A stretch of 64,000 nt of DNA from Paragorgia papillata (taxonomy: Eukaryota > Cnidaria > Anthozoa > Scleralcyonacea > Coralliidae): the NCBI GenBank assembly GCA_035771165.1, contig JAWNZC010000106.1:496001-560000 (forward strand). Reading direction: 5' to 3'. Position numbers and translations under genes: made by a program. The first letter of the stretch is position 1. Each line of letters begins with the position of its first letter. Below the pieces are notes generated by a model. It was given only the letters and a program-made list of their open reading frames with translations. It ran no database searches and was not told where the DNA came from. Below, piece by piece: positions 10,676 through 19,396 of this stretch.

Positions 10676-10864
10676 CAAACATTTTGTTCGACTTTTTGTG
10701 GTTCCTGCTCAAAGTACTGTACCAGTCGTTCTTCTACTGTTTGGATTTGCAAACATCCGGAACGGCCTGGCAAATTTATTACAGAAAATGGCATCGTAAT
10801 ACTTTCGTTGTGTTTTCCACATCTTCTGGATATCAATTGTACATTTTCAGTACCAGTACATGCA
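10676..10864 (-). pseudogene. USP peptidase exon, finger-region
   Basis: Bounded by acceptor GTTTTATAG and donor GTAAGTAT. It encodes TGTENVQLISRRCGKHNES followed by MPFSVINLPGRSGCLQIQTV and VEERLVQYFEQEP. In USPs the segment after the Cys box contains C-x-x-C finger pairs and a strand with L-x-L-P followed by L-x-x-x-L; this exon shows the second half. The frame is open throughout. Confidence 0.55.
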
Positions 10865-10984
10865 CTATAAAACTAGAACAAATATTAAATTCGCCTATTG
10901 TTTGTGATATCTACTTATCAATTGTTGTTTGCTTGCATGGTTTTAGGACTGACATGAACTAGTACGTACTAGAATGTACAGTAC

Positions 10985-11268
10985 CTGTGTATATTCACGT
11001 ATTCGCTTGATGAGATATCGCAGTGAAAAAGACGGTGCAGAAGGTCAGCAAGATCTCCAGGTTCGTTTGAATTTGTGAGTTGCAAAGTAAGCCTTTCCAT
11101 TTTTTCTTGAATGTCCTCTTCCTTTACAGTAATTTGAGGTCGTGCCAAGTAATACAACAACCAAGATAGTTCGTTGCATGCAGGAGATTCGATGGATATG
11201 AAAGTTGCCAAACATTGCAGTAAGCTATTTATGTAACATCGGTTCTTTCCTGGTGGATTTTGAAGTCC
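10985..11268 (-). pseudogene. USP peptidase exon, Cys box
   Basis: After the acceptor TACCTTTTAG the exon begins GLQNPPGKNRCYINSLLQCL, an unmistakable USP Cys box (family pattern G-L-x-N-x-G-N-x-C-Y-x-N-x-x-L-Q-C-L). The catalytic Cys is about residue 11, and the oxyanion-hole Asn region is only slightly altered by an extra residue. About 80 further residues are mostly charged and helical (ITVKEEDIQEKMERLTLQL), ending at donor GTACTGTA. USPs cleave isopeptide-linked ubiquitin. The exon lies directly downstream of transposase-like exons on the same strand, suggesting a fused gene. Confidence 0.75.
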
Positions 11269-11377
11269 CTAAAAGGTAAAAGGTAGAAAGTATGTTTTTC
11301 TCTTGTAACTAAGTACAACTTTCCGTTTTTAGTAGCAGATATTCTATACGGTAAATATAGGTATATATAAGTAACTT

Positions 11378-11690
11378 TTAAAATGAATGGTCATGCATGC
11401 ATAGTAAGATAAGTATTTTAAAATGTCGTTTATAATTTATTTGTTTTCTTATGCATGGTCCTGTAAATTTCTCAAGCAAAAAAAATGAACGTTGTTTCCT
11501 GCTTACTCTTGGTTTAGCTTTATCAACTTCGTTGTTTGCTGCAACCTCACAAAAATCATTCGTGCAGTTGTTGCAAGTATCTTCTGTTTGTTCGTTGTTC
11601 CTGTACATTTCGTCTGGTGGATTTAGCTCGTCTCTTTCAATATCAGAACCTGTTAACGTTATTTTTGTTACGAGTTAATGTAATACAATT
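11378..11690 (-). pseudogene. Linker exon between transposase-like core and USP domain (tentative)
   Basis: Minus-strand open block rich in Asp, Glu and Asn (MYRNNEQTEDTCNNCTNDF, then VDKAKPRVSRKQR). No domain is recognised. Position and composition fit an acidic linker. Splice borders are not certain. Confidence 0.3.
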
Positions 11691-12409
11691 ACATTTGCAC
11701 GGTGGTAAAATGATTTAAGTAATTGCGTTCCCTGCTTTGAATACTACTGCAATATTATTGCAATAAAAAAAACATTAAATATTTATATATACAAGTATAT
11801 TATTATCGATAACGTGTAGTTTATTTTCAGAAAACTTTGTTTTTTCAAACATATCGAAAATTACAATAGGGTACTTTTATTTATTTTATTTTTTTGCTAT
11901 ATCAACTAGTATTTATTATATTATATTTTATTATATGGAGAAGAGTATTTTACTAGCAACTAAAACACTCGTAGAATCCGTATTTCACTACATCTGGGAA
12001 CCGAGTGGCGTTTTTCTCGTATGTAACGCTCGCGAGTGACATGTCGATAAGTCAAAATTTTCGCCTTTTGCCGTATGTTTCGAATCAAGTAAATTTGAGC
12101 CAGTAACTTCTCTTAATTCAATTTTGCACGTAAAATGAAATATTCGAAGAAGCTGTTGTATTTTTCATTTGTATTTTCTAAAAGTTTTAGGGCAAGCGGT
12201 TGTAGTTTTTGGATTAAACCCAGTTTTTCACTTTTTCACTTCCACGCATAATTTCATTGTCCACATAATAATAGAACATTACATGGTTGCTCAAAGATAT
12301 GGATTTTATGTTCTCGTAGCAAGAGCAATATCTTCAATACTTTGCCACTCGAACATAGAATCTATATCTTCTCACCTCCGTGTAATATCCCCTTGTATTG
12401 TATTGCATT

Positions 12410-12501
12410 GCATTGCATTATTATATTATATGTTATGTTATACATTATACATTATATATTATATATTATATATTATATTATATTATATTATATTATATTT
12501 A
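12410..12501. repeat. TATAT/TATTA-rich microsatellite
   Basis: Short runs of TTATA, TTATG and TTATACA units merge into a (TATTA)n block. Low complexity. Confidence 0.85.
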
Positions 12502-12606
12502 ACAATTAGATTATGAGCTCGAAATCTCTATGAGTGAATAGTTGACGAGAGCGGAGCTCGAGTCAACTATCATCTCATAGAAATTGAGAGCGAATAATCT
12601 AATTGT
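12500..12606. repeat. Foldback with symmetrical mismatched bubbles
   Basis: Outer arms AACAATTAGATTAT and ATAATCTAATTGTT, middle arms TCTCTATGAG and CTCATAGA, and inner arms ATAGTTGAC and GTCAACTAT pair perfectly. They are separated by unpaired GAG-rich bubbles that occupy matching positions on each side. Looks like a MITE-type hairpin. Confidence 0.75.
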
Positions 12607-12757
12607 TTTAGTAGAAACTAACTTGTGTACATTAGTTCTTCCAAATTATTTCGAAAAACGAAGCATAACCATTGTTTCTGTGCGAAAACCAAGGCAAAAC
12701 AATCTTTCACTCCTTGTGTCCTTCATGTTGTTTTATTGCATGGCCGCGCGAGTATTA

Positions 12758-13105
12758 TATGTTGTGTTGTGTTGTGTTGTGTTGTGTTGTGTTGTGTTGT
12801 GTTGTGTTGTGTTGTGTTGTGTTGTGTTGTGTTGTGTGCTGTCTGCTGTGTGTTGTGCTGTGTTGTGCTGTGTTGTGCTGTGTTGTGCTGTGTTGTGCTG
12901 TGTTGTGCTGTGTTGTGCTGTGTTGTGCTGTGTTGTGCTGTGTTGTGCTGTGTTGTGCTGTGTTGTGCTGTGTTGTGTGCTGTCTGCTGTGTGCTGTCTG
13001 CTGTGTGTTGTGTTGTGTTGTGTTGTGTTGTGTTGTGTTGTGTTGTGCTGTGTTGTGCTGTGTTGTGCTGTGCTGTGCTGTGTTGTGTTGTGTTGTGTTA
13101 TGTTA
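12758..13105. repeat. (TGTTG)n pentanucleotide array with TGCTG variants
   Basis: About 70 pentamer units, mostly TGTTG. The middle carries regularly alternating TGTTG/TGCTG units, giving a 10-bp super-period, plus two TGTGCTGTC interruptions. It is open in all three plus frames (Cys-Val-Val-Leu repeats), which should not be annotated as genes. Confidence 0.95.
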
Positions 13106-13239
13106 TCTTAGAAGAATATGTATTTCACATGTATTCTGTATAACTTTATTAGGTTCGACTACCGCTAGATGTCAACGCCAAAAGCAGAAGCTTGATTAAT
13201 TAACCTAAACACAACGAACCTACACGTAAATTAAGTAAG

Positions 13240-13947
13240 ATTACCATCTGCAATCTTATAACAATACAGATACCTTCATGTCTGGATTATTCTTGATGAT
13301 GGTAAGTCTGCCAAGTGAATCAGTAGACATCCATCCCAATAATCCATGTCGTTATAAGGCTTGTTGCTGGGGACCGACTTCTTCGTTGTTCTTGCTTTCA
13401 TTTCGCAAGTGAACAAGTAATCGTTTCATAAAAACATGTGTTGCTGGTGCATCATGTTTAAGAAATAATTATCTTTATTTATAATGCTGTGCAATTGCTC
13501 GTGGGACTCGCTGTTGGTGTTGGCGTACAGTTGCGGGCATATTTTTAATCTTCTTAATACGTCTTCGCATTGGCTAGAATTTTTTTCATGGAACCTATCG
13601 AATAAGCTGTACCGCTCCGTTGTTCCAGTTACTGGATGGAGTTTTCCTCTGTGATGGTCTGTTGAGGAATTCCACCATGGAAAGTGCTTTTCCAGCTGAC
13701 CAGCAGTAGCAAGATCAATGTTTTCTTTAGTTGATGGATATGGTTTTCCGTCATAAGGGATGAAGAAACCTGGTTCCGTTTTATTTACAAATATTGGCTA
13801 TTCGGTGAGCTATGTCAGAAACGTTGAATGTTGGTGGATACTTAAATGAACGCATCATGTCAGCATAATCCCGTGGTCCCTCGCTTCTCAGCACGAACTT
13901 CGTTGCGTAAATTCTGTTGTGTGGACACGAACCTGATGCCCAACCGC
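13240..13947 (-). pseudogene. Transposase-like core of the SWIM/zinc-finger gene
   Basis: After acceptor TATTATATGTAG (13948) the exon reads GGWASGSCPHNRIYATKFVL and SEGPRDYADMMRSFKYPPTF. A one-base A insertion at about 13790 shifts the frame, and reading continues as GFFIPYDGKPYP, LHPVTGTTERYSLFDRFHEK and SESHEQLHSIINKDNY. Another one-base shift near 13470 gives ATHVFMKRLLVHLRNES. I recall this block, downstream of a SWIM finger, in large cnidarian proteins often annotated as HMG-domain-containing-protein-3-like, which look like DDE/KDZ-type transposases. The catalytic residues cannot be assigned with certainty. Two frameshifts and a later stop make this copy non-functional. Confidence 0.55.
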
Positions 13948-14168
13948 CTACATATAATATGTGAAATATAGTGAAACTAATGTAGTGTGCTGCGTAGGCA
14001 GTGTTCAGGTACAAGGGCTAACTGTTAACCAACTCTAATTATCCTTAGTTAAAAATAATTTAAGGCTAGTTATCTAAAAGTCTATCTACACGTTCCGATT
14101 TTCTCTTACGATTGTCATTTAATTAGTGTTTTTTTCTGCGAACAATGCGTCACGTATAGAAATAATAA

Positions 14169-14530
14169 TAAGCCATTTGCACGATGACGTGAGATGGCGT
14201 TAGGTTTCTAGGGTTTCGGCTAAAATGGATGACTGAAAAGAACCCGTCCAGTCCTTTGTATTTTCCACATTTGTCGTCAAGTTCCAGTGAGTCTCAATAT
14301 GTTAGCAATCTTTTCGATACCCATAAACTCTAACCCTAATCAAGAATCTGGTTTACCTCCTACCTGTTTGGGAAACATATTTGTCGATTATATTTTGAAA
14401 AAGCCGCGAAAGGACTGGACGGGTCCCTTTGAGTCATCCGTTTTAGCCGAAACCCTAGAATACTGGCAAAGCATTCTGGTAGTTGTAGTCACCCAACGCC
14501 ATCTCACGTCATCGTGCAAATGGCTTATTA
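14169..14530. repeat. Foldback MITE, family B
   Basis: The left arm begins AATAAGCCATTTGCACGATG and continues GACGTGAGATGGCGTTAGG. The right arm ends with its complement and carries an extra segment GCATTCTGGTAGTTGTAGTC. The inner arms GGACTGGACGGGTCC also pair. The extra segment is shared with the MITE at 38398-38555, linking the two families. Confidence 0.75.
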
Positions 14531-14532
14531 CA

Positions 14533-14806
14533 TACAATCTTGGACAAAAGTCATTGGGACACGCCACACGCACGTTCATGTTTACGCAAAAATTTACATA
14601 TAGCACCAAAACCCCTCCCCCTAATCAATGTTGGCGGATATAAATGGCAAATATGCGTGAAAATACATTATATTTGATACAGTGAACAACATTGAAAGGG
14701 GGGGTTGCTAGGCATCGATCGTTCAAGCAGAACCCGCTGAAGCAGAATGAAATGTTATAAGTGAAGAATGTGTTGTTGTGTCCGAATACTTTTGTCCAAG
14801 ATTGTA
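14533..14806. mobile_element. Tc1/mariner-type MITE
   Basis: TIRs TACAATCTTGGACAAAAGT and its complement are present at both ends, including the terminal TA expected as target duplication. 274 bp, non-coding. It lies directly next to the previous foldback. Confidence 0.75.
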
Positions 14807-14888
14807 GGTACGACAATCGTAAAGAACATGTATCGTGTAGATAGACATTAACACAATCAAGATTTTTGTTTGTTCAGTAATGATTTAC

Positions 14889-15036
14889 CTGAAGCACCCC
14901 AAATCTTTGTAAATATCTTCTTACAATGTTCGGGAACGTGGAGCTTCTTTCTCAAAAAAGATATCGACTCTGTTTTCGTTAATTGCGAGCTCTCCTTTGC
15001 TCCCAACTGCCCGCACAATTTTTGTAGAACATTTGC
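14889..15036 (-). pseudogene. Exon of the SWIM/transposase-like gene
   Basis: Perfectly spliced block (acceptor ATATATTTTAG, donor GTAAATCA), open across 148 bp. It encodes ANVLQKLCGQLGAKESSQLT and a basic stretch ending CKKIFTKIWGASG. It lies between the Cys-rich exons upstream and the transposase-like core downstream, and reads in the same direction. Confidence 0.5.
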
Positions 15037-15104
15037 CTAAAATATATACAAATATATAACGTTTACATTTAACAATTATTGTTTTAACTAAGGCCCGTTA
15101 ACTA

Positions 15105-15272
15105 AGACGGCGTATTTATGATGAGCCGTATAAATATAAATTGGTTCGACCATAGTTCAACGAAAGAACGGCGTTTGATTCAGACGATTCAATTAATTGA
15201 TTCAGACGGCGTATCTTTCATGAACGTAATTTTAGTATTTTAGATACGGCCATGAAAAATACGCCATCTGAA
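15105..15272. repeat. Short inverted-repeat element
   Basis: AGACGGCGTATTT and GAGCCGTAT near the left end pair with ATACGGCCATG and AAATACGCCATCT near the right end. An inner copy of CAGACGGCGTAT occurs in the middle. Probably a MITE. Confidence 0.6.
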
Positions 15273-15427
15273 ACATGCCAAATTACTCGTGGTATACATG
15301 TGGTGTAGGCCGAGTCTAGGTTCCGGCTGGTTGTTTTTTTCCCTTTTTGGGTGTCACGATTTTGCATTTGTTGCAGAGGTCAGTGAAGACTACTTATAGT
15401 AGTATACTTAATATATATAATTATTAC

Positions 15428-15632
15428 CTTTGCGAAATTCATCATGTCCAGTAGATCCTCTTCGGAATATGAATGTGAATTCACGTGTTCTGCGATGTCA
15501 TTTTCACTTAGTCTATGACACTTTTTGTACTCGGTATTGTAAATTAAGTCATCTCTTCTCGTTCGAGGTCCAATTCAAGGTGCCCAAAACGAGTAACTGG
15601 CTTACACTTGAAATAACGAACTGGCGTCTGCT
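15428..15632 (-). pseudogene. Exon of the SWIM/transposase-like gene, frameshifted
   Basis: After acceptor ACTTTTCATAG the frame reads TPVRYFKCKPVTRFGHLELD. It then hits a stop unless shifted by one base near 15545, after which it reads DDLIYNTEYKKCHRLSENDI and SYSEEDLLDMMNFAK up to donor GTAATAAT. Both halves look like real coding sequence, so the break is a lesion. Confidence 0.45.
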
Positions 15633-15898
15633 ATGAAAAGTGCAGAATAATTTTTAAAAAAATCAAAAGTTATAGTTAAATATATTCAAGCTTTCTTTGC
15701 ACAATGTAATTCGTAATTATTTATTATAAGTTTAACCAAATTTTCCGAAAAGGAATTTGGTAATAATATCGATATTCTGCATGTTGTTAATATATAACGT
15801 AATTTATAGTATTTGTATTTAATTTGTTTTTGGTATATCGAATATGATTGGATTCAAAGGGTATAACCGTCAGCTGCAAATTAGTTTTAACAACTTAC

Positions 15899-16003
15899 CA
15901 CATATGCCCTTTGCCAGATGCATCTGTTCAACTTTATTCCAAAATTGATTCGAGCTGACCATATCGGACTCTTCTCCTTCTGGAGGAATGTCTAAGTCGT
16001 CCA
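15899..16003 (-). pseudogene. Exon of the SWIM/transposase-like gene
   Basis: Canonical borders (TTTGTTTCAG, GTAAGTTG) enclose a fully open 105-bp exon encoding VDDLDIPPEGEESDMVSSNQ and WNKVEQMHLAKG. It is an acidic segment that precedes the transposase core in this gene family, as far as I recall. Confidence 0.5.
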
Positions 16004-16348
16004 CTGAAACAAAACGGAATGCATACATCGATATAAAATCAGTGATACAAGCTAATCTATATATAATACCTATTTAAGTCTACACACTGCACTGATTAAT
16101 CGCGGCAATTTCTCATTCCTGTGAATGTGAAGTAAGATAATATTGGGTTATTAGCTGTTATATTGCATATATATTTACTCGCGAATGCTCATTGCATGTA
16201 TGTTGCTTTCGTATAGGTGTGTCACATGCACCCTGCAAAGGATGAATCGCCTCGATTAATTCACGTGTGTATAAACCTACCTTTTTCACCAAAATAAAAC
16301 ATTCCAAAAAAATATACGAGTCAAAACATGTCAGCGAGTTTCGGTGTT

Positions 16349-16445
16349 TAAAGAGATAGGTTTTAACACGTTGAGGCCTGGACCTCTCCCTGTGCTGAAT
16401 AAAATACTAAACACTCGTCTTCAGGCTTCAAAGTGTTAACACCAT
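16349..16445 (-). repeat. Isolated, diverged monomer of the 112-bp satellite
   Basis: On the minus strand this segment carries, in the same order as the array at 48.8-52.8 kb, GTGTTAACACTTTGAAG, GACGAGT, TTTTATTCAGCACAGGGAG, GAGGTCCAGGCCTCAA and TGTTAAAACC. It is truncated and about 20% diverged, showing the satellite monomer also exists as a dispersed sequence. Confidence 0.65.
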
Positions 16446-16523
16446 GCAGCACCTTTTCGTCTGTTGATTTTGAACAAATATATAGTATTTTAAGAAAAGT
16501 ATGCATACACTTAAAGCTATAGT

Positions 16524-16642
16524 TTCCACTCAGGGAAGTTTCTTTTATGTTAAAGTCATTAGTTCCGACAGAGAGCTTACAAGACAAAGAAAACTTCCCT
16601 GTTCGTTCTGGTCATGTGGAAAATTTTCCTGAGTGGAAACCA
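16524..16642. repeat. MITE family C, copy 1
   Basis: Terminal inverted repeats TTTCCACTCAGG and CCTGAGTGGAAA. The interior CATTAGTTCCGACAGAGAGC and TTACAAGACAAAG matches, in opposite orientation, the element at 28172-28310. Confidence 0.7.
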
Positions 16643-16769
16643 ACCTTTTAATACACCGTATAATTCCTCTGCGCTCTACAATTTTTTTCCACCAGATTCA
16701 TCGAATAGAAGGGGTATAGTACGTAGTACTTATGTGACAGTGAAAAACACCCCTTCTTACAAAGATCCC

Positions 16770-16950
16770 AGTTAAGCTGGGAGGGGGGTGGTCGCCACAA
16801 AGAACACAAGTGAAATTGTAGGGATGTTCGACGAGAGCTTCGAAGTGGTAATACGCATTTCTCGCAATGCTATGATCTATCTTCTCGCCAATAACAGTGC
16901 TGATCGCTGATGTGGTTCGAGCCAATGCCGTATGTTCCTATGTAAGACTG
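16770..16950 (-). pseudogene. Exon of the SWIM/transposase-like gene, Cys-rich segment
   Basis: Encodes ISTVIGEKIDHSIARNAYYH and FEALVEHPYNFTCVLCGDHP followed by PPS. The C-x-x-C-G-x-H-P-P motif is a conserved zinc-binding-like patch upstream of the transposase core in this family. The upstream splice site (TTTCAG near 16949) leads into a different frame, so another lesion or a different acceptor is involved. Confidence 0.5.
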
Positions 16951-17142
16951 AAAGGTAAATTGTTTACACTCAGTCATATACACACACATGAGTTCCATGT
17001 GGTAAAATTTAACCATAGGCATAGTCCCTAGAATAAATTGTATGGAAACGCGACGAACATCAAAGCGGCTAACAATGAGCTACAATTTATGTTGAGGGTG
17101 GCAATAAGGTGCACAAAATTTTCGTTTGACGTGCGTGTAATA

Positions 17143-17431
17143 ATCCTACACGAGAAGCCGTTTATTATCTGATTTGAAAACACCGAGAAGTGTGTTGAAA
17201 AACGAGGCGAAAGCCGAGTTTTTTAACCCACTTCGAGATGTTTTTAAATCAGATAATAAACGGCTTTCGAGTGTATGATATAGCTTCTCAATCAAATCAG
17301 TATTTAAAGAGAAATTTGAGGCGAAACTTGTCTTAATTTATCGGCGTTTATTACCACATTTAACAACTTACAACGTCTCGGTAACTGATTTCTATTTTGT
17401 TTTCCTCATGAATTATTAATGAGTTTGAGAA
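17143..17431. mobile_element. Foldback MITE family A, copy 2
   Basis: Flanked by TAATA on both sides (17138-17142, 17432-17436). The hairpin starts CCTACACGAGAAGCCG and ends CGGCTTTCGAGTGTATGATA. Its arms, which include TTTATTATCTGATTT, share little with those of copy 1 apart from the ends and loop (ACACCGAGA and TTCGAGATG). The following body TAGCTTCTCAATCAAATCAG and GAAATTTGAGGCGAAACTTG matches copy 1 well. Confidence 0.75.
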
Positions 17432-17602
17432 TAATATTTATAAAGTATGATTGCTTCATTATACCAAAAATACCATGTGTTCAGCTAGCGTTGAGGCACA
17501 AACGTGAACAAAAACAGCATTTCTAGGGACTTTGGTGCTGATTACATGAGCCGCGTTAGCCAGACTAACCGGGCTCACGCGATTGATTAGGATCGTACTT
17601 GG

Positions 17603-17723
17603 TGGTCCGTCAGATTTTAGGCCAATATAAACTGCAGAAGAGTCTCGCAATCGTATAGATTATTCGATCTGTAAATAGATCATAAGTAAAGAAATAAACA
17701 TAAAATTATATAAAGGTTACATC
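17603..17723 (-). repeat. BEL/Pao 3' LTR, first part
   Basis: Matches 27955-28090 of the 5' LTR from TGGTCCGTCAGATTTTAGGC to AAAGGTTACATC. It lacks an 11-bp ACATATAATAT-type segment present in the other LTR. Interrupted by the Gypsy element after ACATC. Confidence 0.9.
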
Positions 17724-17857
17724 TGTTGTATCTTTATATTCAATATTGTATCTTTATTCTCAATCAATCTAAATCACTCCGTCCTTGCCCACGCACTCTA
17801 CATAATATATCCTCCTGACTCTCGCACACTCACTCGGTCCCATGCCTAAACACTACA
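17724..17857 (-). repeat. Gypsy 3' LTR
   Basis: 134 bp, ends TGTTGTATC...CTAAACACTACA on the plus strand. Identical to the 5' LTR except for one base next to its terminus. Confidence 0.93.
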
Positions 17858-18088
17858 TCTCCCTTTTACTTTACAGATGATTAATATATCGTGTTAATTA
17901 TCTACTGATTAAAAGATAACTGATCAAGCCTAAAAAGTATAAATGTTCTCTACTGATTAATGGTATTATAAAGTAACAAAATATTAACTGTTCGCAATAT
18001 TAACTATTCTCAATTAGATAAAAGTATCTTTGAATGAAATGTTTATATGTTTGGTATATATATAGTTTGTGCCTTTTTATAACAGAAC

Positions 18089-19396
18089 TTATCTTGGTTT
18101 TGTGCGAATTCTTTGTGGATATCTTCTTGCAGGTTCTGGGTTTTCTGGATGACTGGGAATCATTGGAACTTGACTATCTGTGTCTTCATCTTCACCGTCA
18201 TATCCTGCTGTATCTTTGGTTGTCATTCTGCTGTTGTCACGATACTTCTTGAAATGGCATACATTTCTGGTGATTGTGTAATCCCTCCTTTCTGCTGTCA
18301 CCATCGTTCCTTTGACTTTGGTCACTGTTAAAGGCTTCGGGTCAAATGTTGAAGTATACTTGTTTCTGCGCTGCTGTTTGACGATAACTTTACTACCAAT
18401 GGTAATTTCCGAATTCCTTGCTCTTCGCTTTGCGTCAACATATATCTTTGCTTTCTGTTGCTTTCTTTCCGAGTTTTCCTTCGCTTCTTTATGCAGTTGC
18501 TTGTAGTTGATTGCTTCCTCTTGAGTGAAAACAGGAATGTTACTTCTGACTTCTCGGTTAAATAATAGTTGTGTTGGAGCCACACCAGTAGTGCTGTGTG
18601 GTGTAGTGCGGTAAGATAAAAGAAAACTGTAGATCTCTTCTCTCCAATCCAAACCTTCAAGTTTCGCCGCTTTGATAGCTTTGCTCAGGGGTTTCATGAA
18701 AGATTCTGCCTCCCCATTGGCTTGAGGCGACAATGGTGTAACAGTTCTGTAAATAATCCCACGTCCGTTCATGTACTCTTGGAATTCCCCTGCAGTAAAT
18801 GGTGGTCCATTGTCGGTGCGCACTTCGATTGGTAATCCATGTGTAGCAAAGATTCGATCTAACCGTTTGGTGACTGCCTTTGCTGTTGTGGTCTTCATGA
18901 TTTCCACTTCTGGAAATTTGGAATATGCATCTGTGATGACTAACAAGGTTTCTCCACTTGGGTATGGTCCAAGGAAGTCCATGTGCAAGCGTTCCCATGG
19001 CTTGCTGGGCATTTTGTTTGGTTGCAATGGTGCTGGTGGATCGGGTTGTCCGAGACATTGACATGCATGACAATTTTGTACATATTCCTTTGCATCATGA
19101 TCAATACCGGGCCACCATACTTTTGTTCTAAGTGCTTGCTTGGTTTTCACAATCCCTTGGTGTCCTTTGTGAGCCAGTCTTAAAGTGTCAGTTCTCAACT
19201 TGTATGGCATAACAAGCTGCGTTCCTCTCAACACTAATCCATTTGCAGTTACTGATAGTTCATGTCGTGCAGAATACAGGTGGTGTGTTTTGTTCCACTT
19301 TCCGGTTTGCATGTTTTGAATAGCACTCTGTAATCTGCTATCAGCCTTTGTTTCTGCTATGATTTGTTCAATGTTCATAGAAAACAGGTATAACAT
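18089..19396 (-). CDS. Gypsy integrase (C-terminal part of pol)
   Basis: About 430 residues that insert element DNA into the host genome. The N-terminal zinc domain shows LAHKGHQGIVKTKQALR then NCHACQ (H-H-C-C). The DDE core shows HMDFLGPYPSG with the first Asp, VRTDNGPPFTAGEFQEYM with the second, and SPQANGEAESFMKPL with the Glu. A basic C-terminal tail ends RYPQRIRTKPR. The true N-terminus is in the preceding ORF: the two overlap by 29 bp in different frames because of a single extra T near 19385, so the apparent Met at 19396 is unlikely to be native. All catalytic residues are present. Confidence 0.9.
   Translation of the reverse strand: MLYLFSMNIEQIIAETKADSRLQSAIQNMQTGKWNKTHHLYSARHELSVTANGLVLRGTQLVMPYKLRTDTLRLAHKGHQGIVKTKQALRTKVWWPGIDHDAKEYVQNCHACQCLGQPDPPAPLQPNKMPSKPWERLHMDFLGPYPSGETLLVITDAYSKFPEVEIMKTTTAKAVTKRLDRIFATHGLPIEVRTDNGPPFTAGEFQEYMNGRGIIYRTVTPLSPQANGEAESFMKPLSKAIKAAKLEGLDWREEIYSFLLSYRTTPHSTTGVAPTQLLFNREVRSNIPVFTQEEAINYKQLHKEAKENSERKQQKAKIYVDAKRRARNSEITIGSKVIVKQQRRNKYTSTFDPKPLTVTKVKGTMVTAERRDYTITRNVCHFKKYRDNSRMTTKDTAGYDGEDEDTDSQVPMIPSHPENPEPARRYPQRIRTKPR

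Noticed and set aside
12584..13199. Three overlapping ORFs rich in Cys-Val-Leu
   Set aside because: Translation of the TGTTG array; no codon bias or domain.
14388..14643. ORFs within the foldback and mariner MITE
   Set aside because: Non-coding inverted-repeat sequence read through; opposite-strand ORFs mirror each other.
18312..18660. Plus-strand ORFs across the Gypsy and BEL coding regions
   Set aside because: They lie antisense to strong domain-bearing frames and have no domains of their own.
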